From assembly GCF_022637395.1 (NCBI RefSeq), contig NZ_CP093339.1, positions 310,001 through 374,000 on the forward strand: a stretch of DNA of 64,000 bases, written 5' to 3'. Made by a program: the position numbers and the translations under genes. Position 1 is the first letter of the stretch; the number at the start of each line of letters is the position of its first letter. The notes under the pieces are model-generated. The model saw only the letters and a list, made by a program, of their open reading frames with translations, was not told where the DNA came from and searched no databases. Origin of the DNA: Shinella sp. H4-D48 (GTDB lineage Bacteria > Pseudomonadota > Alphaproteobacteria > Rhizobiales > Rhizobiaceae). Below, piece after piece: positions 15,590-24,161 of the stretch.

Positions 15590-17707
15590 TCAGCCGCGCG
15601 CCGCTCCGTTCGTTTCACGCCCATCGATGGTCAGGATCGCCGTCCGGCACGGATGGTACAAAAGTTCTGTCAGCTGGCGGTCGAGATGCAGGATCGATAT
15701 GGAGGCGCCCACCATGTCCAGCGAGGTACAGTAGTGCCCGACCCAGTTGGCCTCGATCTCGATGTTCTTGGCAGCGAGCCGCTGCTCCACCCGGCGATAC
15801 AGGATATACAGTTCCATCAACGGCGTGGCGCCGAAGGAGTTGACGAGAACCGCCACCTTGTCGCCCGCTTCCGCCTTCATCTCCTTGAAGATGTTGTCCA
15901 TGATCGCATCGACGATCTCGTCGGCGGTGCGCAGCCGCTCGCGCGACACGCCGGGCTCGCCATGGATGCCCATGCCGAGCTCCATGTCGTCAGGGCCGAT
16001 CTCGAAATTGTGCCGCCGTGTCTGCGGCATCGAGCAGGATTCGAGCGCCACGCCCACCGTATAGGTACGGTCGTTCGCCTTGCGGGTGATTGCCTCGCAT
16101 TCGTCGAGCGTCAGGCCGCGGTCGCAGGCCGCGCCGGCGATCTTGAAAACGAAGAAGTTGCCGGCCACGCCGCGGCGTCCCTCCTTGTCCTCGACGGGCG
16201 AGGAGGCGATGTCGTCGGTCGTCAGCACGGTGCGGATCGGTATGCCCTGTTCTTCCGCAAGCTCGGCGGCCATCTCGAAATTCATCACGTCGCCGGCATA
16301 GTTGCCATAGACGAAAAGCACGCCCGCGCCGCCGGAAGCCGCGACCGCGCATTTGACGATGGGATCGGGTGGCGGCGAGGAGAAGATATTGCCGAGCGCC
16401 ACCGCATCCGCCAGCCCCTTGCCGACATAACCGACGAAGCAGGGCTCGTGCCCCGTGCCGCCGCCGATGACGAGGCCGACCTTTCCCGGACGCGGACCGT
16501 TGCGCGCGACGAGCGCCCGGCGGGATGTGCCCACCGTCTCAATGTAAGGCCTGTGCGCGGCGATCAGTCCGTCCAGCATTTCCTCGACAACATCGTTGGG
16601 ATTGTTGAGGAATTTCTTGACGTGGGTGCGGTAGCTGTTGGCGACCGGCACGCTTCTCTGCCGCTGCGAGAGCTTTCCGTCGAGGCTGGTGACGCCGTCG
16701 GCGCGCAGGATGCCGGCGCCGGTTGCCGCATCCGTCACCAGCACGTTGACATAACCGCCGCGCAGCGCGGCCAGCAGCGCCGGAACCTTGTCGAAACCGC
16801 CGGCAATGGCGATACGGGTGGGAATGTCGCGCAGCATGTCGAGCGAGATGCCGATGGTGCGGTCGTCCAGCGGGCCCGCGACGGGGCGGCCGCGCTCATC
16901 GATGAAGCGGCCGGCCAACACGCCCGCGGCGCCTTTGGCGAGGTAGTGCTGCAAGGGCACGGTTTCGAAGAAACCGCTGGTGTGGATGGTCGAGTTGGGA
17001 CGCAGCGATGCGATGCCGAAGACGACGCGGTTGGCGCGCGCCAGCGTTTCGAACTGTTCGCGGATCAGCGGTTCGGCCAGAAGCATGTCGTGCATCTGCG
17101 CGGAGCCGACGATGGCCGGTGCGGTAATGCTGACGCAGCGCGCGGAGATGGCGCGCGCAACGGCGGCGGCGGTGAGTTCGGGCGTGTAGGCGAAGCTTGC
17201 TGTGGTGCCGCCCGTTGCCTGCACGACGGTCACGTCCTGCAACGGGCCCGTCTGCAAATGCTCGCCGACCGAAAGAATGGTGCGGCCCCAGGCGACGGCG
17301 AGCGTGTCGCCGGACTTGATCATCTTGGAAAGCGCCTGCGCGCCGGCCGCGCCGAGCCTGCCGATCAGCGGGCGCGTATCGTCGTCATTGGGCACGACGA
17401 GGCAGTCGGCCAGACCGAAATGGCGTTTCAGTTCCTGCGCGATGGTGAGTGAGGCGAGACGCGCAGGCTCGATGGAAATGTTGACGATGCCCTTTTCGCG
17501 GGCCTCGGCGAGGTAGCTGTTGACGGTCGCGCGCGACACGCCCATCGCCTCGGCGATCTCGCCCTGCGTCATGCCGTCTTCGTAATAGAGCCAGCAGGCC
17601 CAGACATAGGGGTCGTCGCCGTAGCGCAGGGGTATCGCGTCGAGACCGTCCGCACCATTCGCGCGGCCGGCCACACCCTTGCGCGGCGCGGAAGTCTTCA
17701 ATGCCAT
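15590..17707 (-). CDS. SorC/DeoR-type sugar-binding regulator fused to a dihydroxyacetone-kinase K domain
   Basis: From ATG at 17707 the frame encodes 705 residues with no interruption. Residues 35-75 are a SorC-type HTH (DGMTQGEIAEAMGVSRATVN). Residues 80-345 are the SorC sugar-binding domain (GDTLAVAWGRTILSVGEHL, VVQATGG). Residues 355-700 are a complete DhaK: GGGTGHEP with His420, YGNYAGDVMNFEMA, and GMGIHGEPG with His582, the residue class that binds the ketose covalently. The protein could couple substrate phosphorylation to transcription. Flanking dhaL genes on both sides could each partner it. Similar fusions may be known in rhizobia, but the coupling mechanism is unstudied as far as I know. 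Confidence 0.92.
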   Translation of the reverse strand: MALKTSAPRKGVAGRANGADGLDAIPLRYGDDPYVWACWLYYEDGMTQGEIAEAMGVSRATVNSYLAEAREKGIVNISIEPARLASLTIAQELKRHFGLADCLVVPNDDDTRPLIGRLGAAGAQALSKMIKSGDTLAVAWGRTILSVGEHLQTGPLQDVTVVQATGGTTASFAYTPELTAAAVARAISARCVSITAPAIVGSAQMHDMLLAEPLIREQFETLARANRVVFGIASLRPNSTIHTSGFFETVPLQHYLAKGAAGVLAGRFIDERGRPVAGPLDDRTIGISLDMLRDIPTRIAIAGGFDKVPALLAALRGGYVNVLVTDAATGAGILRADGVTSLDGKLSQRQRSVPVANSYRTHVKKFLNNPNDVVEEMLDGLIAAHRPYIETVGTSRRALVARNGPRPGKVGLVIGGGTGHEPCFVGYVGKGLADAVALGNIFSSPPPDPIVKCAVAASGGAGVLFVYGNYAGDVMNFEMAAELAEEQGIPIRTVLTTDDIASSPVEDKEGRRGVAGNFFVFKIAGAACDRGLTLDECEAITRKANDRTYTVGVALESCSMPQTRRHNFEIGPDDMELGMGIHGEPGVSRERLRTADEIVDAIMDNIFKEMKAEAGDKVAVLVNSFGATPLMELYILYRRVEQRLAAKNIEIEANWVGHYCTSLDMVGASISILHLDRQLTELLYHPCRTAILTIDGRETNGAARG

Positions 17708-17846
17708 CGGTTTCGCCGGTCCCCCGTTATGGCGGCGAAGATGAAAGCAACGCCGCCGGTTTGCAACATGCCTCGGCAAAAAAGCGGTGCGCGACCCGCC
17801 ACGAAGGGCAGGCCGCGCATCCCGGGAGGAACTTCTGTGCCGTTTA

Positions 17847-18488
17847 TCAGGCGAGACGGGCGCGCGCGCCGTCGGACAATTCCTTGAGTAGGATGGCGCA
17901 GGACGTCGCGCCCGCATCCAGCACACCGCGGGAACGTTCGCCCAGCCGGCTGGCGCGGCCGATCTTCGCCACGAGATCGATCGTCGAATCACGGCCTCTT
18001 TCGGCGGCGGCGACGAGATCTTCCAGCGCAGCGCCGAACGATTTGCCCTCGGCCGTTGCCGCGTCGAAGGCTTCGACCGCGGGCACGAGCGTGTCGAGCA
18101 GCGTCTTGTCACCCACCTTGGCCGAGCCGATGGACTGGATACCGGCGAGGCCGGCATGTAGCATCTTGCTGTAGGTGGCTGCGTCGATCTTCTCCACGCT
18201 TTCGATCGTCTCGGCGAATTCCGTGAACATGACGCCATAGAGCGGGCCCATCGAGCCGCCGATCTCCGTCATCAGCACCGTGCCGAGCGTATCCAGCGAA
18301 CTGGCAAGCGAGGCGTCCGTGCCCTTCAGGCGCTCGGCCGCCATGCCAAAACCCTTGGCCATGTTCACACCGTGGTCGCCATCGCCGATCTTGCCGTCGA
18401 TTTCACTGAGATAGGCGCGGTTCTCGATGATCCGTTCGGCCATCGACAATACGATGGGGCCCGAAGAAGCGTTATCGAAAGTCTGCAT
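17847..18488 (-). CDS. Dihydroxyacetone kinase L-subunit homologue (DhaL), copy 2
   Basis: This 213-residue protein has DGKIGDGDHG (Asp31, Asp36, Asp38) and SMGPLYGVMF, both typical of DhaL. It lies 12 bases downstream of the stand-alone DhaK gene and so probably forms a DhaKL kinase with it. It resembles the other DhaL only moderately, suggesting an old duplication or two kinases of different specificity rather than a recent copy. A 139-base gap separates it from the SorC-DhaK fusion. Confidence 0.92.
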   Translation of the reverse strand: MQTFDNASSGPIVLSMAERIIENRAYLSEIDGKIGDGDHGVNMAKGFGMAAERLKGTDASLASSLDTLGTVLMTEIGGSMGPLYGVMFTEFAETIESVEKIDAATYSKMLHAGLAGIQSIGSAKVGDKTLLDTLVPAVEAFDAATAEGKSFGAALEDLVAAAERGRDSTIDLVAKIGRASRLGERSRGVLDAGATSCAILLKELSDGARARLA

Positions 18489-18500
18489 GGGCGTTCTCCG

Positions 18501-19493
18501 TTACAGGATGATCGTGCAACGCGTCTCGACATCGAGCAGCGTCTTCAGTTCATCGTCGAGCGCCATGACGGTCAGCGTCGCGCCGACCATTTCCAGCGAG
18601 GTGAAATAGTTGCCGATCCAGGTCTTGCGGATCTTCAGCCCGCGGGCGGAAATCTCGCTCTCGATCGTGTCGTTGAGGATGTAGAGCTCGTTCAGCGGCG
18701 TGGCGCCAAGGCCAGAGACCAGCACGGCCACCTCGGTGCCCGCCGGCAGATTGTGATCGTCGAGCACGATCTTCACCATGTCCTTGGCGACCTCTTCAGC
18801 CGTCTTCAGCTTTTCGACGCGCACACCCGGTTCGCCGTGGTGTCCGATCCCGACCTCCATCGTGCCTGGCTCGATCTGGAAATTCGGATGGCCGACGGCG
18901 GGCAGGGTGCAGGGACCGAGGCCGACGCCGATCGAACGGCAATTGTCGATGGCCTTCTGCGCGGTGGCGCGGACCTCTTCGAGGCTAGCGCCGGTCGCGG
19001 CCTTCGCGCCGCCGATCTTCCACATGAAGATCTCGCCCGCCACACCGCGGCGCTTCTCGCGCTCTTCCGGTGGGGCCGAGCAGACGTCGTCGTTGGCAAC
19101 GACGGTCGCGACCTCGATGCCGTCCTTGGCGGCGAGCTTCATCGCCATCTTCACGTTCATGTTGTCGCCGGCATAGTTGCCGTAGAGCACGACGACACCC
19201 TTGCCCGCATTGGCTTCGCGGATGGCGTCATGGAAGCTCTTGGCGGTCGGCGAGGAGAAGAGTTCACCGACGGCAACGGCATCCAGCATGTTCTTGCCGG
19301 TATAGCCTATGAAGGCCGGCTCGTGGCCCGAACCGCCGCCCGTGACAACGCCGACCTTGCCGGCAACGGGAGCATCCCTGGCCACCACGACGCGCGGGTT
19401 TTCGGCGAGGCGAACGATGTCGGAATGGGCTTTTACAAAACCCTTGACGGTATCCTCGACCACCAGATCCGGATCATTGATGAAACGCTGCAT
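18501..19493 (-). CDS. Dihydroxyacetone kinase K-subunit homologue (DhaK)
   Basis: From ATG at 19493 the product is 330 residues, the normal DhaK length. TGGGSGHEP contains His57, and MEVGIGHHGEPG contains the His expected to form the hemiaminal with the ketose. FMWKIGGAKAA and GLGATPLNELYI are conserved family segments. DhaK-family enzymes phosphorylate dihydroxyacetone, and relatives act on erythrulose or apulose. Its neighbours (SDR, ribose-type importer) favour a ketose formed from a polyol; the actual substrate is not determined by the sequence. Confidence 0.92.
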   Translation of the reverse strand: MQRFINDPDLVVEDTVKGFVKAHSDIVRLAENPRVVVARDAPVAGKVGVVTGGGSGHEPAFIGYTGKNMLDAVAVGELFSSPTAKSFHDAIREANAGKGVVVLYGNYAGDNMNVKMAMKLAAKDGIEVATVVANDDVCSAPPEEREKRRGVAGEIFMWKIGGAKAATGASLEEVRATAQKAIDNCRSIGVGLGPCTLPAVGHPNFQIEPGTMEVGIGHHGEPGVRVEKLKTAEEVAKDMVKIVLDDHNLPAGTEVAVLVSGLGATPLNELYILNDTIESEISARGLKIRKTWIGNYFTSLEMVGATLTVMALDDELKTLLDVETRCTIIL

Positions 19494-19504
19494 GACAAAT
19501 CCTC

Positions 19505-20278
19505 TTACAGAATGGTGTAGCCGCCGTCGATCAGGAGATCGGCGCCATTGATCATGTCGGCGCCGGGCGAGGCAAGGAACACGGCGGCGGCGGCAATCTC
19601 CTCGGGGAAGGCGAAACGGCCGTTCGGGATACGCTTCTTGGCGTTCTCGCCCTTCTCGCCGGCCCAGGCCTGCTTGCCGAGTTCGGTCAGGACGATGGTG
19701 GGGGAAATCGTGTTGACGGTGATGCCGTGCTTGCCCCATTCGGCGGCGAAGGTCTTGGACATGCCGATGACGCCGAACTTGGAGGCGCAATAGGCGACAT
19801 GCTCCTCGATGGCGACCGTCCCTGCCTGGGAGGCGAGGTTGACGATCTTGCCGCCCTTGCCGGCGGCGATCATGGCGCGGCCGACAGCCTGCGTGATCAG
19901 GAAGGAGCCCTTGAGATTGATGTCGATCGTCCGGTCCCACTGGGCAAGCGTCAGGTCTTCGGCGGGCGCGAGCGCCACGATGCCTGCACTGTTGACCGCG
20001 ATGTCGATGCCGCCGAAGGCAGCGACCACGTCGGAAACGGCCTTCTCGACGGAGGCGGGGTTGGACACGTCGCAAACGAAGGCTTTCGCCGCGCCGCCCA
20101 GCTCTTCCGCCTTCTTCTGTGCGACATCGGCATTGATGTCGAGCACGGCGACCTTCGCACCCTTGGCGGCGAAGGCAGAGGCGATGGCGGAGCCGATGCC
20201 GGAAGCGCCGCCGGTGACAAGTGCGACCTTGCCGTCGAGCGGGAAGTTGAGATCGATCCTGGGAGGTGTGTCGGTCAT
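19505..20278 (-). CDS. SDR-family dehydrogenase, probable polyol dehydrogenase
   Basis: From ATG at 20278 the product is 257 residues. It has the NAD(P)-binding TGGASGIGSAIA, an Asp after the second strand (VAVLDIN) that favours NAD, NSAG in place of NNAG, and catalytic AYCASK (YxxxK). The C-terminus (LIDGGYTIL) fits classical SDRs such as threitol, sorbitol or ribitol dehydrogenases. Placed between a sugar binding protein and DhaK, it probably oxidises an imported polyol to the ketose that DhaKL phosphorylates. Confidence 0.9.
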   Translation of the reverse strand: MTDTPPRIDLNFPLDGKVALVTGGASGIGSAIASAFAAKGAKVAVLDINADVAQKKAEELGGAAKAFVCDVSNPASVEKAVSDVVAAFGGIDIAVNSAGIVALAPAEDLTLAQWDRTIDINLKGSFLITQAVGRAMIAAGKGGKIVNLASQAGTVAIEEHVAYCASKFGVIGMSKTFAAEWGKHGITVNTISPTIVLTELGKQAWAGEKGENAKKRIPNGRFAFPEEIAAAAVFLASPGADMINGADLLIDGGYTIL

Positions 20279-20305
20279 CGGTTCAGCCTTCGAGAGATTT
20301 GGAGG

Positions 20306-20331
20306 GCGGGGCGGCGAGTTGGCCGCCCCGC
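20306..20331 (-). terminator. Intercistronic stem-loop after the binding-protein gene
   Basis: GCGGGGCGGC (20306-20315) pairs perfectly with GCCGCCCCGC (20322-20331) around a 6-base loop, 9 bases after the binding-protein stop on the minus strand. No T-run follows. It probably stabilises or attenuates the message, as at the other binding-protein genes. Confidence 0.55.
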
Positions 20332-20339
20332 AGATCAAT

Positions 20340-21326
20340 TTACTTGCGCATTTCCAGGAGCTTGTCGACGTTATCCGCCGTGACCGGCGTCCACGGAACA
20401 TTGTATTCCTTGTCCTTGCCGTCGTTGAACGGCATATCCGGATACTGTGCCCAGATATCGGATTCCGGCTTGTAGTCACCCTTCTTGGCGTGGAAGATGG
20501 CGAGGTCGAGCGCGCCCTGTGCCTGCGCGCGGGCGTCCTGGAGGATCGAGGTCATCGTGCCTTCCTTGACGGCCGTCAGTGCGTCGGTGATGCCGTCGAT
20601 ACCGGCAATCGCGAAGTCGTCCGTCTTGAGGCCAGCCGACTTGATCGCCTCGATTGCGCCCAGCGCCATCTCGTCGTTCTGACCGATGACGCCGTTGATC
20701 TGGCCGGAATGCGAGGTTAGCCAGTTTTCCATCAGTGTCTGGGCTTCGGCGCGCGACCAGTTGGCGGTCTGCTGCTCCAGCACCTTCACGTCCGGGCACT
20801 CGGCAAGGGCCTTCTTGTTGCCTTCCAGGCGCGAGATCTGCGCCGACTGGCCGATCGGGCCTTCCAGGATCACGACATTGCCCTTGCAGCCGATCTTGTC
20901 GAGCACGGCCTTGGCTTCCATGTAGCCCGAGATCGTGTCGTCGGAGCCGACATAGGAGGCGAGAAGATCGGAGTTCACGCGGGTGTTGGAACCGACCACC
21001 GGAATGCCGGCATCATGCGCGGCCTGGACGGCGGTGGCGCCGGCCTCGATGTCGATGGGCACGAAGATGATGGCATTGAACTTCTGCGTGATCATCGTGT
21101 TGAACTGTTCCTGCTGGACCAGTGCGTCGTAGCGGCCGTCGAAGACGGTCAGTTCGACTTCGCCGCTCTTGACGGCCGGGTGCTGTTCGAGCGCTGCCGA
21201 CCAGATCTGCATGAATTCAGCATTGAGGCCGTAGGGCGCCGCACCGATCTTCAGCTTCTCCTGAGCCATGGCGGACGACGCGAGCAGTACCGTCGCCGAG
21301 GCGAGTGCGATCATCAGTTTCTTCAT
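20340..21326 (-). CDS. ABC transporter periplasmic sugar/polyol-binding protein (RbsB type)
   Basis: ATG at 21326 follows a GGAGGAGAA ribosome-binding site and gives 328 residues. A signal peptide (KKLMIALASATVLLASSAMA) precedes a type I periplasmic-binding fold: NAIIFVPIDIEAG, DAGIPVVGSNTRVN, GVIGQNDEMALGAIEA and AIAGIDGITDAL are typical RbsB segments. It is third in its operon, after the ATPase and permease. The likely ligand is a short polyol or ketose handled by the SDR and DhaKL enzymes downstream. Confidence 0.93.
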   Translation of the reverse strand: MKKLMIALASATVLLASSAMAQEKLKIGAAPYGLNAEFMQIWSAALEQHPAVKSGEVELTVFDGRYDALVQQEQFNTMITQKFNAIIFVPIDIEAGATAVQAAHDAGIPVVGSNTRVNSDLLASYVGSDDTISGYMEAKAVLDKIGCKGNVVILEGPIGQSAQISRLEGNKKALAECPDVKVLEQQTANWSRAEAQTLMENWLTSHSGQINGVIGQNDEMALGAIEAIKSAGLKTDDFAIAGIDGITDALTAVKEGTMTSILQDARAQAQGALDLAIFHAKKGDYKPESDIWAQYPDMPFNDGKDKEYNVPWTPVTADNVDKLLEMRK

Positions 21327-21406
21327 GTCATTCTCCTCCTTTGAGAATTGCGGCCGCCCTCCGGCGTGCCGTTCTGTCCACGGGCACCGGGCCCGGTTCC
21401 TTGGGG

Positions 21407-22411
21407 CTAGAGGCCCTGATTTCGCTTCTGGTCGAGCATGACGGCGCCGACGATGAGGGCGCCCTTGAGGACCTGCTGGTAGTAGGACTGGATGCCCATC
21501 AGATCGAGGCCGTTGTTCATGACGCCGATGATGAGGGCACCGATCAGCGTGCCCGTCACCCGGCCGACGCCGCCCGAAAGGCTGGTACCGCCGATGACGA
21601 CGGCCGCGATGGCGTCGAGCTCGTAGGCGATCCCGGCCTGCGGCAGGGCCGAGCCCGTTCGCGCCGACAGGATCATGCCGGCAAGGCCCGACAGCGCGCC
21701 CGAGATGACATAGACCATGAAGCGGATGCGGCTGACATTGAGGCCCGAGGTCTTGGCCGCGTGCGGATTGCCGCCGACGGCGTAGATGTAGCGGCCGAAG
21801 CGCGTGCGGGTCAGCACCCACCAGGAAATGCCGAAGACCAGCGCGAGCAGGATGACCGGCATGGGAATGCCGAGGATGTTGCCCGTGCCGATCCAGCGGA
21901 ACTCGGCGCTCAAGCCCGGCACCGGCCGGCCGCCGCCATAGATCAGCGTGGCGCCGCGTGCGGCCGAGAGCATGCCGAGCGTCGCCACGAAGGCGGGAAC
22001 GGAGAAGCGCGAGACGATGAGGCCGACCACCGCGCCGCAGGCGACGCCGACGAGGATACCGGCCGCCAGCGCCAGGACCATCGGGTAGGGCGCTCCGGCG
22101 ATGCCGGCGGTGGCCGAGCTTGTGACGAAGCTCGCGCTGACCATGCCCGCCAGCGCCACGACGGAGCCAACCGACAAGTCGATGCCGCGTGTCAGGATGA
22201 CGAAGGTCATGCCGATGGCCAGGATGCCGTTGATCGATGTCTGGAGCAGCACGTTGGAAATGTTGCCGGGCGTCAGGAAGAACTCGTTCGAGACGGAGAG
22301 AATGGCCACCAGCAGCAGGAAGGCGAGGAAAATGCCGTATTCCTGCACGATCAGCCTGCGGCGATCGGAGTTCAGCCAGTTTCCGGCGGACTTGTTTTCG
22401 ATGCTGGACAC
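21407..22411 (-). CDS. Ribose-type ABC transporter permease (RbsC-like)
   Basis: GTG at 22411 is preceded by AAGAGGT at good spacing and gives 334 residues; another GTG at 22456, four bases after the ATPase stop, is an in-frame alternative giving 349. The membrane protein has the RbsC signature TRGIDLSVGSVVALAGM and AYELDAIAAVVIGGTSLSGG. Only one permease gene is present, so the channel is a homodimer. It follows the ATPase and precedes the binding protein. Confidence 0.9.
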   Translation of the reverse strand: MSSIENKSAGNWLNSDRRRLIVQEYGIFLAFLLLVAILSVSNEFFLTPGNISNVLLQTSINGILAIGMTFVILTRGIDLSVGSVVALAGMVSASFVTSSATAGIAGAPYPMVLALAAGILVGVACGAVVGLIVSRFSVPAFVATLGMLSAARGATLIYGGGRPVPGLSAEFRWIGTGNILGIPMPVILLALVFGISWWVLTRTRFGRYIYAVGGNPHAAKTSGLNVSRIRFMVYVISGALSGLAGMILSARTGSALPQAGIAYELDAIAAVVIGGTSLSGGVGRVTGTLIGALIIGVMNNGLDLMGIQSYYQQVLKGALIVGAVMLDQKRNQGL

Positions 22412-22459
22412 GGTCTTACCTCTTGTCACGCGGTTCTTGTTGAGGCCCTTCGGCACGTC

Positions 22460-23938
22460 TCAGGTCGACAGGTGCACGAGCGTCTGGGCGTCGGTTTCCT
22501 GCCTGTTACGGATGCCGGCGGACCGGCCCGCGCGCATCACGAGGATGCGGTCGGACATGCCCAGGATTTCGTCGATTTCGGAGGAGATCATCACGACCGT
22601 GCCGCCGGCGGCGGCGAAGTCGCAGATGATGCGATAGATTTCACGCTTGGCACCGACATCCACGCCGCGAGTCGGCTCGTCGAGCAGTAGCACGCGCGGT
22701 TGGCGAAGGAACCACTTGCCGAGCACGACCTTCTGCTGGTTGCCGCCAGACAGGCCTGAGACAGGCATGGTGTCGCGCGCCGCCTTGATGGCGAAGCGGT
22801 CGATCATGTCGGCGCTGGCCGCCTGTTCCTGGCTCCTGCGCATCACGAAGGCGGGGCTCATTTCCGGCAGGCTGGCAAGGCAGATATTGTTGCGCACGCT
22901 GTCCGAAAGATTGAGGCCCGTGACCTTGCGATCCTCCGTAACAAAGGCGATGCCTTCGGCCATCGCGTCGGATGGCTGGCGAATGGTGACGGACTTGCCC
23001 TCGATGCGGATATCGCCCGCCGAAGGATTGTCCATGCCGAACAGGCAGTTGAAGATTTCCGTGCGCCCGGAGCCCATCAGGCCATAGATGCCGAAAATCT
23101 CGCCCTTGCGTGCCGTAAACGAGATGTCTTCGATCTTGCCCGGCGCCGACAGGCCGGACACTTCCAGGCCGGAAATATCGGTTGGCGTGTTGGTCTTGAT
23201 ATATTCCTCGCCGAGTTCGCGGCCGACGATCATGCGAATGAGACCGGGCCGGTCGATATCGGCAAGCTTGCCTGCGCCGACGAAGCCGCCATCGCGGAAG
23301 ACGGTGTAGCTGTCGGCGATCTGGAAGATTTCCGAGAGGCGGTGCGAGACGTAGACGATACCCTTGCCTTCGGCTTTCAGGCGTTCGATGGCGGAAAAGA
23401 GATGCTGGGCCTCTTTCTCGCCGATGGCCGATGTCGGTTCGTCCATGAAGATGACATCGGCCTCGTGGCTCAGCGCCTTGGCGATCTCGACCAGCTGCAT
23501 CTGCGCCACCGACAGGTTCATCATGTATTGCGTGGCGGAGATGCTGAATTCCAGGCGGTCGAGCAGCGCCTGCGCATTGCGGTTCATCGTCTTGAAGTCG
23601 ATGCCGCCGAAGCGGGCGGAGGGCTCACGACCGAGATAGATGTTTTCGGCCACGGTCATGTGCGGGACCGGGCTCAATTCCTGTTCGATGATGGCGATGC
23701 CGGAGCGCAACGCTTCGGCGGGGCTGCCGAATTCCACCGGATTGCCACGATGCAGGATCGTGCCGCCGTCGCGCTTGTGGATGCCCATGAGAATGGAGAG
23801 GAAGGTCGACTTGCCGGCGCCGTTGCCGCCGCACAATGCATGGACCGAGCCGGCTTCCAGTTCGAACTGGCCGTCGCGAAGCGCCGCAACACCGCCAAAG
23901 GACTTTTTCAGTCCCTCCACTTTCAGAAGTGGCTGCAT
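22460..23938 (-). CDS. Sugar-type ABC transporter ATPase, two domains (RbsA-like)
   Basis: ATG at 23938 follows GGGAGGAA and gives 492 residues. Domain 1 has GGNGAGKST and VIFMDEPTSAI; domain 2 has GLMGSGRTE as its degenerate Walker A, LSGGNQQKVVLGKW and LLDEPTRGVDVGA. It is the promoter-proximal gene of an eight-gene minus-strand operon running to 14924 and ending in the kinase genes. Placing the ATPase ahead of the binding protein is less common than the reverse. Confidence 0.93.
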   Translation of the reverse strand: MQPLLKVEGLKKSFGGVAALRDGQFELEAGSVHALCGGNGAGKSTFLSILMGIHKRDGGTILHRGNPVEFGSPAEALRSGIAIIEQELSPVPHMTVAENIYLGREPSARFGGIDFKTMNRNAQALLDRLEFSISATQYMMNLSVAQMQLVEIAKALSHEADVIFMDEPTSAIGEKEAQHLFSAIERLKAEGKGIVYVSHRLSEIFQIADSYTVFRDGGFVGAGKLADIDRPGLIRMIVGRELGEEYIKTNTPTDISGLEVSGLSAPGKIEDISFTARKGEIFGIYGLMGSGRTEIFNCLFGMDNPSAGDIRIEGKSVTIRQPSDAMAEGIAFVTEDRKVTGLNLSDSVRNNICLASLPEMSPAFVMRRSQEQAASADMIDRFAIKAARDTMPVSGLSGGNQQKVVLGKWFLRQPRVLLLDEPTRGVDVGAKREIYRIICDFAAAGGTVVMISSEIDEILGMSDRILVMRAGRSAGIRNRQETDAQTLVHLST

Positions 23939-23984
23939 GCATTCCTCCCGGCATTTCGGACGATGCTCTCCCATCGATTTTTAC

Positions 23985-24057
23985 AAAATAAGGCCGAAGG
24001 TCGACAAATGTCAACGAAGCTTTTGACAAATTTCTAACAGCTGCTGTCATTTGTAAG
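23985..24057 (-). promoter_or_regulatory. Promoter and repeated ACAAAT-type motifs for the polyol/DhaK operon
   Basis: On the minus strand TTGACA (24014-24009) and TTATTT (23991-23986) are spaced 17 bases, a good sigma70-type promoter. Copies of a (T/G)ACAAA(A/T) motif occur at 23982-23989, 24003-24009 and 24024-24031, and inverted at 24046-24053. Two of them overlap the promoter. They are the natural candidate sites for the SorC domain of the fusion protein. Confidence 0.5.
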
Positions 24058-24100
24058 ATTTGCGACGAAAGTGCGCGTGAAAAGCCTAGGAAAAAGCAGA

Positions 24101-24131
24101 CGAACCCGCCGCTGAGTTAGCGGCGGGTTCG
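24101..24131 (-). terminator. Rho-independent terminator of the urt operon
   Basis: CGAACCCGCCGCT (24101-24113), loop GAGTT, AGCGGCGGGTTCG (24119-24131) form a 13-bp perfect stem 30 bases beyond the urtE stop. Read on the minus strand it is followed by TCTGCTTTTTCC, which supplies a T-run. This is the clearest terminator in the window and separates the urt operon from the polyol operon. Confidence 0.85.
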
Positions 24132-24161
24132 GACGTGAGGGCTGTGGATTGATGGTCTGCG

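Noticed and set aside
15446-17452. 668-codon open frame on the plus strand
   Set aside because: It is antisense to the SorC-DhaK fusion, whose catalytic motifs fix the real strand.
17708-18238. N-terminal extension of the SorC-DhaK frame by about 177 residues
   Set aside because: The extra residues are Arg/Ser/Pro-rich, overlap the dhaL gene and have no ribosome-binding site; ATG at 17707 matches the family start.
21386-21397. Perfect palindrome ACCGGGCCCGGT in the permease-binding-protein gap
   Set aside because: GC-only 12-mers of this kind arise readily at this base composition, it has no loop, and it is not repeated elsewhere in the operon.
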